DNA of 64,000 nt from Paramarasmius palmivorus (GCA_037176845.1 JAYKXP010000189.1:17030-81029), one strand, 5' to 3'. Shown: positions 32,947 to 45,207, counted from the first letter of the stretch. Notes: generated by a model from the letters alone, not told the origin. Numbers and translations are program-made.

Positions 32947-33667
32947 TGTGCAATTCGAGCATCTCCTTTTTCCGTTTGTCTCTTCAGAACTTCGACCACG
33001 GTGCTCTGTTTCTTCAGCGCATTGTCAACGAGTTGATTTCGGAGGTACCTGGTAATTTATGGTATCTTTTTTACAGCTTCACGTCTGTTACGCGGATGGG
33101 TGTCTTTTATAAGTTTGAAGCGTATAGCAGAGTTTTTTCCGTACCGACTCACTGCTTCGAGGCCTTCAGATGTTTGATCTGTCGAGAGGTATGGGTTCTC
33201 GGAACATGCCTCTTTCCCTCATTGATATAGCCACATTCCTGTTTGGTTGTCTTTGGTTTCCTTCTAGTATCCCTGATCTTTAGGAGGTTCGATAGGTATA
33301 GATGGATAACACGTCTTTGTCGATAAGAGTCTTTGTGCTGATGCTGATGTTCTCAGACTCAGAGCGTTGACCTGGGGGGATGGGTTTTGATTCGGGACGT
33401 ATCATATAGGCCTCTCTGAGCTACAGTCCGGATACCTCACATTGGGTAGAGTTTCCTCGTTTTCAACTCGGCACAAAATCACAAGGGCGTACGGCTAAAC
33501 CACCCCCTTCCCCACTCGATATGTTATATGTACCAACCTTTCGAATGGAACAATGGTTGACTTTTTATGTCTCAGGCGCGGAACTGAAAGGTCTCTCGGG
33601 TTTTTCATCCCGAGTTCCTATCATCTACCTTCACCACCGATCTTGCAAATGCATCATCGATACCAAA

Positions 33668-33759
33668 AAACCGTTGGTGAAGTGGTTATCATGCTTACCT
33701 TCCAAAGCTCTTCCCATGTTGGAAAGCAAGCAGCTCGGGTTCGATTCCCGAACGGTGTA
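33668..33759 (+). pseudogene. tRNA-Gly pseudogene
   Basis: The acceptor begins AAACCGT (pair 2 lost) and the anticodon stem is CTTAC against GCAAG (one mismatch). Anticodon TCC and B-box remain. Its sister at 12,083-12,174 is intact, so the decay followed the duplication. Confidence 0.65.
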
Positions 33760-34145
33760 CTAACGAGGCCACTCTCATTTTTACTACCAAAAAACTCGGT
33801 TTTCTTGTTCTCGCATCTCCTAGCTTTCCGGGGTGTTTGGACTGACAACGTATACTTATTGGAAGGGTACAGACACCCTACAACTCTTCATTTCATGGGA
33901 TATGGCAACCTTTGATTTAGAACGTATAATATTTCTCTCGGCTCTAGCATCTCACTTTGATTCGTGTACAGAGCAGAAAGCGATCACGGTATCGTGAAGA
34001 GGTTCCAAGAGGTTTATTTTCCATTGAAGAACTGGAACGCATCTGGTACGTTTTCGGGCCCAACGCGAACCAGTGTAACCGTACCACTGCCAGATACATT
34101 CCCATAACCGGCGCTCGTCACCGTAATTGCACCTTTCTTGGATTC

Positions 34146-34345
34146 TTACTGCTCAACCTCTTCTCCGCTTGATCTACATATTTCAGCATAATCTGCTGCA
34201 CCGTTGAATGTCTTCTCAGCCTGATCTCTTACATTCCCATCCACAGAAACGGCGCAATTTAATGCATCACCGATCACTTCACCCGTATCGTTGGAAAACA
34301 CAGCCAACGAGCGTTCGTGAGTCATATTGTCCAACGGGTGCAGTG
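34146..34345 (-). pseudogene. Fragment of the six-cysteine secreted family
   Basis: The minus strand encodes GEVIGDALNCAVSVDGN.. and DYAEICRSSGEEV, matching exons 3 and 4 of the gene at 41.1-41.7 kb. Exons 1 and 2 are absent. Where intron 3 should be, only nine bases (GTGCAGCAG) remain, so the two exons read as one frame. The fragment abuts the start of the 7.56-kb tandem unit. Confidence 0.65.
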
Positions 34346-34744
34346 TTTTCACAGCTCTACATCCCAAAATGAATCGGGCGGTATAGCTTGAGGGCAAGAA
34401 ACCGACTGCAACTGGCGTTGGAGTAGCCACGGGGGACTTGGGAGGCCCTATTCTTTGGCGCCCGTAGACGCTCCAGCCTCGAGGCGGTAAAGAAGCAAGG
34501 AATAAGGTACGTAACAAAAGTGAGCAAAAGATAGATATAGATGTCTTGCGGGGTATAGCCTATCGATCCCGAGCTACACTTTTCCTTTAGCCACCACCTT
34601 CTCGATTTTCATCCAGCTCTGAGTATATTGCTCGCTTTCAAGTAGGTAATTGGTTTTCAATGGATCGGTATGGAACACTTAGCTCTTTTGCTAGTAACTG
34701 CCATTCGATCGATCGCGATATTCACCTTCACTGTCGAAACCAAG

Positions 34745-35932
34745 ATGGTGATCCTGCCGGAGATCTTGGACAACATTCTACAACTATGTCCCAGAGATGT
34801 TCTCTTAAACACTTGCATGGTATCGAGAGGGGCGCACAGAACAAGCGTGCCACTATTGTATCAGGAATTCGCTCCAGATCGGCCCAGGCAGATGGTTTTG
34901 TTCTTCAAAACAATCCTTCGTAATCCAGGTCTTGGGGAGTACGTAGAGAGTGTATTCATTAGGTGTGTTGCGTACTTATTACCTGGAACATCTTATTTAA
35001 TCAGTACTATGTAGCCTTGAGGTTGGCACTAAGCACCTGCCAACGCGTTCATTCTTCCGGTTGATGACACGCGCATTCTCATTTCTACCAAAAATCACAG
35101 ATCTCGCTCTCGACATTTCTGAAATCCCCTCATTTGCTTTATCAGCTATCACTCTCCCGAAACTCTCCTTCCTCGTGCTTCTACACCTCACTACCGACAA
35201 ATTACATTTCCTATATCGACACAGAGAATCACTACAGGATCTCATCTTCAATGACGGTTCCAACGTCTTTATAGATGGCTCTGAACCACCGCCGATTCTA
35301 CCGAAGCTACGATCCCTGAATGGTCCCCCCAATGTCGTTCCACACATACTTGCGCCTTCTCTCCCGGCTTTTCATTGCCTCGAGGTTATCTGGGGTGATC
35401 ATATCACCCAAGGGGACTATCAACCAGTAATAGATGCTTTCGAATCTGCGTGTCGAGGGAGCAATCACCCAATGCTTCGACTATTTATTCTGCGATGCAC
35501 ACGGAACATTGATCTATTTTGTGCGGTTGCACGTCAGATGCCTCACCTAACACACCTGTTCATGAGATATGGTAGTCCAACTAGAGAAGTAAGCGAGGTT
35601 CGTCTTCTTCAATGTCGTTATTGCCTATTTTTGGTACTGATTGTCACAAAGTCAGAGATAGACGTGATAACGAGTCATATGGGTGAGTTCTCTCGGCTCG
35701 AACATTTGGACTGGATCGTATTCTTTTGGGATGACATTAAGAGTGAGGAATATGAGCTAGTGAATCGATTTCAGAAGGTGTGTCCTTCTCTAAGGTCGTG
35801 GAGAGCATTCGGTACGTCTTTCTGGGATTATGAAGAATGAGCTATTACTAATCCAATCCTACAGGGGGAAGGATGTGGTGTCGACATGTATCTGAAAGTG
35901 GGGAGCTTTCGAGTATCTGGAGGAAAGCCTAG
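34745..35932 (+). CDS. F-box protein, four exons
   Basis: Exons 34745-34962, 35015-35597, 35652-35811 and 35865-35932 join into 342 codons. The introns are 52, 54 and 53 nt; the second has TACTGAT and the third TACTAAT as branch sites. The F-box is at the N-terminus (ILPEILDNILQLCPRDVLLNTCMVSRGAH) and the rest is an irregular leucine-rich region. F-box proteins dock substrates on SCF ubiquitin ligases through Skp1, and agaricomycetes have hundreds of this short type. Intron 2 is in frame with no stop, so an unspliced reading also stays open. An ATG 75 nt upstream (34,670) is in frame, but the F-box normally starts near the N-terminus. Confidence 0.8.
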
Positions 35933-36842
35933 TACGCAATTCTGTCACTCTAGGTATAGGCTATACGGTAGACAGTATATCGAGCAACCGAAGAATGGAT
36001 GTGCCCTTTGGAGTCATGAAATGACTAGGATAGTAATAGAACTTCGCATATAGCATATTATTCTCTGAGAGTCACAATCAGACCAGCAGATCAACATCCA
36101 TGATAGCTCTGTGAAATTCCTTTCCTACCATCGCAAGCGTAGCTTTTCCTTCAAGGTTCTACTGTTTGATTTCTTGTTCGTGCGACAGCGATTCCTCGGG
36201 GTGATCTGTTCAGCGCTGTAATAGGTAGTATTACAGGCGTTCTAACATGTTGTACCTAGTCTCAGTCTTATGCATCATGTTCCCCGTGCATTGTGCTTAC
36301 CGAATCGGGATCGCCCCGTCTCAGCGATCATCGGCATCTTTCTCGAATACCACAACATACAGGGTGCAGACCACCATTTCAACACCTTCGTCAGATTGAG
36401 TTCCATCACTCGGATGACGCGCGTTTCTCTCATCCGGTGACGTCACATGTCCCTAACTCTGACCTCACGTTGTTCTTCCTCTACCACGATGACAACTAGA
36501 ACGCTTGAGGCGTTCTGCATTTCTCTGCTCCGATCCCGTATGCTCAAAGCAGTCGGCAGATCTAATTCAAGAGCACAAGCGAGGAATCACTTTGTAGGGT
36601 AGATAAGAATGGAATAGCTCTGAGGTACATTTCCTATTTTATCGTGTATGACGGGTGCTTTATCATCTTCCTTCCTCGACCAATTTTCTCATACCCTTGA
36701 TATCCATCCATACCCCACAAGCGCCATGTAATTCCACGTGTACATTACCAAGAAGCCCTAGCTTCTAGTTCTCAAAGGCGCCCATTCTATTTCCATGCTT
36801 AAAAGGATTCGGATATAAAAGGACAGAAATTAGGAGAGTAGC
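35933..36842. other. Duplicated non-coding stretch
   Basis: Colinear with 13,976-14,874 and identical, as far as I compared, to 43,490-44,399. TGACGTCA is at 36438-36445. Confidence 0.5.
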
Positions 36843-37004
36843 ATGGAGAGGAACAAGATGGAGTCGATGAAGGACAACGAGCCGAGCCTGTATCTCGCTA
36901 TATCTGCCTCCGTTGCCATTCATCGGTACTTCTTTCGCCAGGTTGTTTCACACGCTCACAACCTCACCACGACCGTGTTTGTGTTTTTTGAACCCACTAC
37001 TTGA
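36843..37004 (+). CDS. Small conserved frame (53 aa)
   Basis: It starts MERNKMESMKDNEPSLYL and ends FVFFEPTT. Substitutions relative to the left copy are mostly amino-acid-changing and the C-terminus is frame-shifted, so coding selection is not evident. A TATAAAAGG lies at about 36,815-36,823. Confidence 0.25.
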   Translation: MERNKMESMKDNEPSLYLAISASVAIHRYFFRQVVSHAHNLTTTVFVFFEPTT

Positions 37005-37345
37005 CCCGACACGGACGCTTGCCCAGGATTTAGGGACCATGTTCATGATACGCGAAGAAGAAAAGACGATAGGCCAGAGTAGGAGCGATTCAACAAAAGT
37101 GTCATCACGGTGGCTAGAAAGTAACGCTGGAGGCAGAGGAATAGGAATTGAAACAGAATAACAGGACCGTGTAGGGCACAACGAACGCGGAGCGAAGTTT
37201 GATTGAGATGGGAGGTACTTCAGGTTCTATACTAGCCAGACAGACGAAGAACGAGTCCCGGCAGCAGCGGTCTTGGTGAAGCTTGACACTCGGGCTATGT
37301 GAGAAATAGGAGAAAATCAACCAATCAAAGATGCTTCCAATGTGG

Positions 37346-37650
37346 CCCGGGAGCAATGACTCAATGCTTGGTCTATTTGTTCTGCGATGCGCACGGAATA
37401 TCAATCTATCCTTTGCGCTTGAAGGTCAGATGCCTCACCTAACGCACCTGTTCATGATTTGTTTATGGTTTTGCTTGCCATAGAGTCAGATATAGACTTT
37501 AAATGAGTCACATGAATAAACTCTCTCAGCTCGAACATTTGGAATGGATTGATTTTCTTTGGGAAAACCTACCGAGTGATGTGCGAGCTAGTGAATGAAT
37601 TTCAAAACGCATGTCCTTCTTTGAAGAACTTGGGATTTGGGTCATAAATC
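37346..37650 (+). pseudogene. F-box gene C-terminal fragment
   Basis: Same fragment as 15,380-15,700 (MLGLFVLRCARNIN, QMPHLTHLFM, then QLEHLEWIDF), with frame breaks after about 40 codons. Confidence 0.6.
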
Positions 37651-37861
37651 CAAGCAGATTGTGTGTAGATGCTGTGGAAACCCGCTCTGGAAATATAAGG
37701 ATTACTAGGACACTAAGAAGTTCAACTTACGGATCACGTCAAGTTCAAGATGTGATTGCATCCCGCTCATACCCGCCTGACTCATTGAATCCAAACGAGT
37801 TTTATTAGGTCTTCCACGTCCTTCGGCTCAAACCTACGCACAAAGGTAACTTTGCAATCTG

Positions 37862-37877
37862 ATGTTGGGCCCAACAT
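37862..37877. repeat. 16-bp perfect palindrome
   Basis: ATGTTGGGCCCAACAT is its own reverse complement. It is conserved at 45409-45424 in unit 2, 250-270 bp upstream of the secreted-protein genes, and may be a protein-binding site. Confidence 0.5.
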
Positions 37878-38127
37878 TTCGAAATTACTCATCGGGCACA
37901 GACGGAATTACGGTCTATGTGATTGTGATATAATCTCGTCCCGCCCTGTCAGTGTTATTATTAGCACATACAGCATATAGGAGCACCGAGAATCTGCCGA
38001 GAAGAGATTATACATGATAATCATCAAGGTGCGCGGGAGCTCTCATATTCTCACACCCCAAGAAACACATATAGGTCAGGGATTTTTGCATTATCATCTA
38101 CCATACCAGTTCTCTCCCATCTTGACG

Positions 38128-38722
38128 ATGAAGTTGTCCACCACTTCCATCGTTGTCTTTGCCTTGCTCGGTACGTTCGTACACTTACTCCCCTACCTAC
38201 CAAATAAAACTCAACCTCTATAGCCCACGCTTCGGCTCAAAACGTTACACTGCCTGGCTCTGGTGAACAACAGGTCCAAAACCAATGCGAGTCTCAAGCA
38301 AATGCCATGCTCAATGCCATTAAAGTGTGTATTATCATTATCTCGCCACGGCTGATTGTTCATTCTCTACCATAGGTCTGTAGCAGTCAGAGTCAGCAAC
38401 AGAGCATCATTGACTGCCTTTGCTCTGACAACACTAGCGACACCATTGGTGTCGCATTGAATTGTGCCGTCTCTGCGGATGGTAGTTTGCTGCAAGATGC
38501 GCAAAAAGCGTTTGATCGTAAGTAATCATTCAGGTTGCTCTCACCATCGAATATTCAACCAGTGTCATAGAATACTCTCAGAACTGTCAGTCTGACGGAA
38601 AGGAAGTAAAGCAGCAGACTATTCGAAGTGAAGGGAATGGCGCAATGGGATTGCACCTGCCAGGAGGTAAGATGTTGAGTGTTTTGGGTTTGATGATGAT
38701 TGTTATTGTGGAGGCTTTTTGA
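38128..38722 (+). CDS. Small secreted six-cysteine protein (unit 1, plus)
   Basis: Exons 38128-38170, 38224-38324, 38376-38517 and 38571-38722 join into 145 codons; introns are 53, 51 and 53 nt with phases 1, 0 and 1. The product has a signal peptide (MKLSTTSIVVFALLAHASAQ) and six cysteines spaced C-x13-C-x10-C-x-C-x13-C-x22-C. A hydrophobic C-terminus (MLSVLGLMMIVIVEAF) after a Gly-rich stretch suggests a GPI anchor. It is therefore probably exported to the cell surface. The family is not one I recognise; it does not have the eight cysteines of CFEM. It has at least six relatives here. The role is unknown; wall protein or effector-like protein are guesses. Confidence 0.75.
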
Positions 38723-38972
38723 CCCGTATCTGATTTTGATGTATGAACAAGTTGGGTTTAGCCCTATGAAGCACAAGTTGGTGCAAGTTTGGTCGCCTAG
38801 TCGAATATATCAATGAGAAATAATCTTAAAGGCAAACATGAAAGGGAGCTTCTTGGAAGCAAGCATGCATAAGGAAGGCTGAGAACGTGGTGGGCAAAGA
38901 TCAATCGAATGTTCGGTTGTTCGGTTTAGAGATCCGAGGGTTTATCGTTATCAGAATCAACGTTATCTTGGA

Positions 38973-39730
38973 TGACGTCAACAAGGCCTAACCCTAAACC
39001 CTACTTGGGACCAACGCCTTTTCTTCTCCACCTCACAACGCTTGGAGCCATCGTTATCCAAACCAGAAAACGCTCGATATCGACACCGAAGCACCGTCCC
39101 AATGTTATCACACACCAACCACCTTCGGTACCCCAACAAAAAAGTTCCCAGCTTCTCGTTCGCAACGGCGCTCGTTTTGCTCTCATTCGGGCTCTATAAG
39201 ACGATGGAGGTTAGCCAGAGGTTGTATGAAGAGGAAGATGCAATACGAACGACAACGATTCTGCATACCTTCCCCCAGTACCTGCGCTTGGACCGGATCG
39301 AGGGACCGTGACTATGTGCTGCGGGCTCGGATGGATAGGAAGTAGGCACGAAGGAAATCCCAAAACTCGCTTTATCCGACATTCATCCCCTTCCACTCCT
39401 CCACTATCCGTACCTCATTTGACCGAATAGACATAGAAGTCGCCGTCACACCCCTACGCCCCCGACATCGACCCGCGGAGCATGGTGCTAGTGATACACC
39501 GCGGTGCGCTGGGACAAGGAGAGTAGTTAGAGAAAGAGTGGAAGGACGAAAGGGTGAAACATCATAGATAATGGAAGGTTCTCCCGATGGTGTGTTGTTT
39601 CGCCCCCTCCTCGGAACCATGATATCGACCACTCCTTCAGAACGTACCTGCCTGTCTCTCCATTGACGTATCGACGCTCTCCGTCGTTATTCACGCGGGC
39701 CATCATCGTTCTCAACGCCGGAATCCGCAC
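38973..39730 (+). repeat. R2 repeat, unit 1
   Basis: It begins TGACGTCA (38973-38980), then CCTAACCCTAAACCCTAC (38987-39004), and continues through 'cgctcgatatcgacaccgaa' to 'gatatcgaccactccttcag'. Related copies are 46,530-47,250 and, more diverged, 52,737-53,800. It has a frame for KKVPSFSFATALVLLSFGLYK (one hydrophobic helix), which is longer in unit 2 (46,526-46,870) but shifted here, so I do not call a gene. Confidence 0.55.
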
Positions 39731-40259
39731 CTATTTTTGGTCCTTCTGCTGCTCAGCACTCGCGTCCTAGGCTTCAAAGCATTTCGATCTCATTCGGAAG
39801 ATCAGTATTCCATATTCCATACTTCTCTTTGCCCTCAGTCGTGTTCCTGGATATTCGCGGACATTTCCTGCTCTCTAGGTCATAGTAAACGCCTCCTCTC
39901 TCAATGGTTCGACCAGGATTGGATGTACGTCTTTGTTATCTTGTCCATGTCCGGTTGCTTATCACGACAAACTCTAGCTTCGACCTCGATGTCTTGGTGA
40001 ACGTTCCCGGGAGAACGTACGTCTCTCGTATGATTGGATCCCCGATTGTTTATATCAGGCGTATTTGTTTCCCTTCAGCTCATTTCCACGCCTCTCAGCA
40101 CCTTTCGGCACCCGTTGCATCAAGCCAATAGAGGTCGTTTATCAAATCCCAGCGCAGGAACTGAAACCCAAAGCACGTTCTGCCGATCCTAGTCTTTGGA
40201 AAGAGGGTAGTAGTTGCCAGGTTAAGTTTTGTACCTGGATCGCTTCAATCGTGACAAGG

Positions 40260-40349
40260 ACACCATTGTGACGTGGTTGTCACGCTTGCCTTCTGTACTT
40301 CGGAATATAGACATTGCAAGCAGCTCGGGTTCGATCCCCGAACGATCTA
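40260..40349 (+). pseudogene. tRNA-Gly pseudogene
   Basis: It is recognisable from ACACCATTG and GCAAGCAGCTCGGG, but the acceptor strands no longer pair (ACACCAT/ACGATCT) and the anticodon position reads TCT. Two single bases present in the sister copy at 47,811 are missing. Confidence 0.7.
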
Positions 40350-41143
40350 ATTCCCTTGGAAAGATCTGTTTTTCCTTCTTGTCCAATCCTCCGTTTCCTT
40401 CCCGAATCGGAGACCAACCTCTGCCTCCAATGTCACTTGTTCGAGTTGCGAAGATACGTCACGATTTTACACCCATTTCAACAACAGGTCAATTTCGATG
40501 GTACCTGATAATCGATGATGTCTTCACAGCTTCACGCCTTGCCTCCGTCCCTTGGGTTTAGAAATCTTTCTGATGCCGTATTGTTGGCACCATTTCGGGA
40601 TTGGATGATGTAGAGGAGGTGGTTTCTATACCGTTGAGATAAAGTATTGATACCTATCAACTTTCAGCGTTTTTGTACCGATCCGTCGTTGGTTGACCGG
40701 ACTTTCGGCAACAAGGTATGAAGTCATCTTGGTTCTCTGAACAGCTTCCTTGCCTTCTTGATAGACCATATTCCAGGGTTTGGTTCTTATACTTTACGTT
40801 TTCGTTCCTGATTACACGTGTCGATCGCTAGAATTCCAATATTTTCGGTCTTTGAAGGGTATAGACAACGCGTCTTCTTCCGTAAGAGGCTTCTGCAAGT
40901 TTCGCCATGGTGATGTTCCATCTGCCGAACGGTACAGTATGAATTCATCACAAATCATCTGCTCATCTTTCCAAGTAGGCAGGCCCATAACGGCTAGCAA
41001 GCGGATGTAACGTATAACACAACGTATCGAGCAACCACCCGTCGTCAATCGAGGCGACGGAATCAGGGTATTACTTACAGCACTCCATTGGAGTCTTAGC
41101 ATTAACAAAATAACACTGGAACTATACACAACTCGTCCAATTA

Positions 41144-41747
41144 TCAAGCGAGCGCGAAATAAACACCCATCACTGCTCCGAAGACGCTCAGCACCCCACT
41201 TCCTACAGTCAACGCACCATTTCCTTGAATATCCTGCTGTTTCACTTCTTGTCCACTCGATTTGCATTGCTCAGCATAGTCTATACCACCAGATCAGTCT
41301 CACTTCACGCCGAACACTGCACAAAGAACAACTTACTATTAAATGCCTTTTCAGCTTGGTTTTTAAGATCACCATCAACCGAAACAGCGCAATTCAAAGC
41401 CTCGCCGATAGTATCGCTCATCTCATCGGAGCACATACAGCTAATCAGCGCTTGTTCACGACCATCAGGCTGTTCGGATGCGGCGTTTGCGCAGTTCTAT
41501 GACAAGTTAATACGAACGGCGGATAAGGAAGAGAATGCGACTGACGTCGATATTATCGACTAATGCATTGTCTTGAGACTCGCATTGTTGCTGGACTTGT
41601 TCGTTATCGGCATCAAGGGACTTAAAGTTCACCTGGGCAGAAGCGAACCCTTTGATATCAAACGACGCAGGGTGAACATAGGCTCCTGAGACTGGTGGAT
41701 CTGAACATACCGAATAAGCTGAGAACAACGAGAGAGGTGAACTTCAT
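41144..41747 (-). CDS. Small secreted six-cysteine protein (unit 1, minus)
   Basis: Exons 41747 to 41711, 41649 to 41546, 41496 to 41337 and 41280 to 41144 give 145 residues with the same intron phases as the plus-strand gene. Signal peptide MKFTSLVVLSLFGGFASAQ; cysteines C-x13-C-x17-C-x-C-x13-C-x22-C (CMCSDEMSDTIGEALNC); hydrophobic C-terminus VLSVFGAVMGVYFALA, again GPI-like. A TATAAAAGC about 50 nt upstream of the ATG fits a core promoter. It converges with the plus-strand gene 2.4 kb away. It shares roughly half its residues with that gene, mostly around the cysteines. Confidence 0.75.
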
Positions 41748-42301
41748 AACTGTGAGAGATGAATAGAATGCAGAAACATGAGTTCTCATTGATGCTTTTA
41801 TACTTAGGATGATCCTCAAGCTCCGTGAATGGCGATGTCGGGTAGAGCACTTGTGGCACACTCAACTTCCCGAATACTTCGAAGTCGGTGATAAACATCC
41901 AGGGGACACAGCTCTACATCCCAAAATGAATCGGGCGGTATAGCTTGAGGGCAAGAAACCGACTGCAACTGGCGTTGGAGTAGCCACGGGGGACTTGGGA
42001 GGCCCTATTCTTTGGCGCCCGTAGACGCTCCAGCCTCGAGGCGGTAAAGAAGCAAGGAATAAGGTACGTAACAAAAGTGAGCAAAAGATAGATATAGATG
42101 TCTTGCGGGGTATAGCCTATCGATCCCGAGCTACACTTTTCCTTTAGCCACCACCTTCTCGATTTTCATCCAGCTCTGAGTATATTGCTCGCTTTCAAGT
42201 AGGTAATTGGTTTTCAATGGATCGGTATGGAACACTTAGCTCTTTTGCTAGTAACTGCCATTCGATCGATCGCGATATTCACCTTCACTGTCGAAACCAA
42301 G

Positions 42302-43489
42302 ATGGTGATCCTGCCGGAGATCTTGGACAACATTCTACAACTATGTCCCAGAGATGTTCTCTTAAACACTTGCATGGTATCGAGAGGGGCGCACAGAACA
42401 AGCGTGCCACTATTGTATCAGGAATTCGCTCCAGATCGGCCCAGGCAGATGGTTTTGTTCTTCAAAACAATCCTTCGTAATCCAGGTCTTGGGGAGTACG
42501 TAGAGAGTGTATTCATTAGGTGTGTTGCGTACTTATTACCTGGAACATCTTATTTAATCAGTACTATGTAGCCTTGAGGTTGGCACTAAGCACCTGCCAA
42601 CGCGTTCATTCTTCCGGTTGATGACACGCGCATTCTCATTTCTACCAAAAATCACAGATCTCGCTCTCGACATTTCTGAAATCCCCTCATTTGCTTTATC
42701 AGCTATCACTCTCCCGAAACTCTCCTTCCTCGTGCTTCTACACCTCACTACCGACAAATTACATTTCCTATATCGACACAGAGAATCACTACAGGATCTC
42801 ATCTTCAATGACGGTTCCAACGTCTTTATAGATGGCTCTGAACCACCGCCGATTCTACCGAAGCTACGATCCCTGAATGGTCCCCCCAATGTCGTTCCAC
42901 ACATACTTGCGCCTTCTCTCCCGGCTTTTCATTGCCTCGAGGTTATCTGGGGTGATCATATCACCCAAGGGGACTATCAACCAGTAATAGATGCTTTCGA
43001 ATCTGCGTGTCGAGGGAGCAATCACCCAATGCTTCGACTATTTATTCTGCGATGCACACGGAACATTGATCTATTTTGTGCGGTTGCACGTCAGATGCCT
43101 CACCTAACACACCTGTTCATGAGATATGGTAGTCCAACTAGAGAAGTAAGCGAGGTTCGTCTTCTTCAATGTCGTTATTGCCTATTTTTGGTACTGATTG
43201 TCACAAAGTCAGAGATAGACGTGATAACGAGTCATATGGGTGAGTTCTCTCGGCTCGAACATTTGGACTGGATCGTATTCTTTTGGGATGACATTAAGAG
43301 TGAGGAATATGAGCTAGTGAATCGATTTCAGAAGGTGTGTCCTTCTCTAAGGTCGTGGAGAGCATTCGGTACGTCTTTCTGGGATTATGAAGAATGAGCT
43401 ATTACTAATCCAATCCTACAGGGGGAAGGATGTGGTGTCGACATGTATCTGAAAGTGGGGAGCTTTCGAGTATCTGGAGGAAAGCCTAG
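42302..43489 (+). CDS. F-box protein, second tandem copy
   Basis: Exons 42302-42519, 42572-43154, 43209-43368 and 43422-43489. I find no difference from 34,745-35,932, introns included, so the same 342-residue product would be made. An upstream in-frame ATG lies at 42,227. Confidence 0.8.
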
Positions 43490-44399
43490 TACGCAATTCT
43501 GTCACTCTAGGTATAGGCTATACGGTAGACAGTATATCGAGCAACCGAAGAATGGATGTGCCCTTTGGAGTCATGAAATGACTAGGATAGTAATAGAACT
43601 TCGCATATAGCATATTATTCTCTGAGAGTCACAATCAGACCAGCAGATCAACATCCATGATAGCTCTGTGAAATTCCTTTCCTACCATCGCAAGCGTAGC
43701 TTTTCCTTCAAGGTTCTACTGTTTGATTTCTTGTTCGTGCGACAGCGATTCCTCGGGGTGATCTGTTCAGCGCTGTAATAGGTAGTATTACAGGCGTTCT
43801 AACATGTTGTACCTAGTCTCAGTCTTATGCATCATGTTCCCCGTGCATTGTGCTTACCGAATCGGGATCGCCCCGTCTCAGCGATCATCGGCATCTTTCT
43901 CGAATACCACAACATACAGGGTGCAGACCACCATTTCAACACCTTCGTCAGATTGAGTTCCATCACTCGGATGACGCGCGTTTCTCTCATCCGGTGACGT
44001 CACATGTCCCTAACTCTGACCTCACGTTGTTCTTCCTCTACCACGATGACAACTAGAACGCTTGAGGCGTTCTGCATTTCTCTGCTCCGATCCCGTATGC
44101 TCAAAGCAGTCGGCAGATCTAATTCAAGAGCACAAGCGAGGAATCACTTTGTAGGGTAGATAAGAATGGAATAGCTCTGAGGTACATTTCCTATTTTATC
44201 GTGTATGACGGGTGCTTTATCATCTTCCTTCCTCGACCAATTTTCTCATACCCTTGATATCCATCCATACCCCACAAGCGCCATGTAATTCCACGTGTAC
44301 ATTACCAAGAAGCCCTAGCTTCTAGTTCTCAAAGGCGCCCATTCTATTTCCATGCTTAAAAGGATTCGGATATAAAAGGACAGAAATTAGGAGAGTAGC

Positions 44400-44561
44400 A
44401 TGGAGAGGAACAAGATGGAGTCGATGAAGGACAACGAGCCGAGCCTGTATCTCGCTATATCTGCCTCCGTTGCCATTCATCGGTACTTCTTTCGCCAGGT
44501 TGTTTCACACGCTCACAACCTCACCACGACCGTGTTTGTGTTTTTTGAACCCACTACTTGA
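44400..44561 (+). CDS. Small conserved frame, tandem copy (53 aa)
   Basis: Identical to 36,843-37,004 and as uncertain. Confidence 0.25.
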   Translation: MERNKMESMKDNEPSLYLAISASVAIHRYFFRQVVSHAHNLTTTVFVFFEPTT

Positions 44562-44902
44562 CCCGACACGGACGCTTGCCCAGGATTTAGGGACCATGTT
44601 CATGATACGCGAAGAAGAAAAGACGATAGGCCAGAGTAGGAGCGATTCAACAAAAGTGTCATCACGGTGGCTAGAAAGTAACGCTGGAGGCAGAGGAATA
44701 GGAATTGAAACAGAATAACAGGACCGTGTAGGGCACAACGAACGCGGAGCGAAGTTTGATTGAGATGGGAGGTACTTCAGGTTCTATACTAGCCAGACAG
44801 ACGAAGAACGAGTCCCGGCAGCAGCGGTCTTGGTGAAGCTTGACACTCGGGCTATGTGAGAAATAGGAGAAAATCAACCAATCAAAGATGCTTCCAATGT
44901 GG

Positions 44903-45207
44903 CCCGGGAGCAATGACTCAATGCTTGGTCTATTTGTTCTGCGATGCGCACGGAATATCAATCTATCCTTTGCGCTTGAAGGTCAGATGCCTCACCTAAC
45001 GCACCTGTTCATGATTTGTTTATGGTTTTGCTTGCCATAGAGTCAGATATAGACTTTAAATGAGTCACATGAATAAACTCTCTCAGCTCGAACATTTGGA
45101 ATGGATTGATTTTCTTTGGGAAAACCTACCGAGTGATGTGCGAGCTAGTGAATGAATTTCAAAACGCATGTCCTTCTTTGAAGAACTTGGGATTTGGGTC
45201 ATAAATC
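44903..45207 (+). pseudogene. F-box gene C-terminal fragment
   Basis: Copy of 37,346-37,650. Confidence 0.6.

Larger units (their letters stand above)
23530..37640 (+). repeat. Segmental duplication, right copy
   Basis: Colinear with 6440-15,700. Corresponding pairs include 6960-7734 with 30,614-31,390, 10,644-10,736 with 32,250-32,342, 12,083-12,174 with 33,668-33,759, and 12,838-13,975 with 34,745-35,932. The insertion at 24,018-30,609 is absent from the left copy. Confidence 0.75.
34351..41907 (+). repeat. 7.56-kb tandem duplication, unit 1
   Basis: It starts at 'cacagctctacatccc' and ends at 'aacatccagggga'; unit 2 begins directly at 41,908 with no shared bases at the join. Contents are an F-box gene, a small frame, an F-box fragment, a secreted-protein gene (+), an R2 repeat, a tRNA-Gly pseudogene and a secreted-protein gene (-). 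Confidence 0.9.

Noticed and set aside
34348..34517. Minus-strand start MLRTLFLASLPPRGW, seen again at 41.9-42.07 kb
   Set aside because: It lies in the non-coding flank of the F-box gene; fusion with the secreted-family fragment is a by-product of the tandem junction.
38440..38460. GACACCATTGGTGTCG resembling a tRNA-Gly start
   Set aside because: It is inside exon 3 of the secreted-protein gene and codes for SDTIGVA; no tRNA fold follows.
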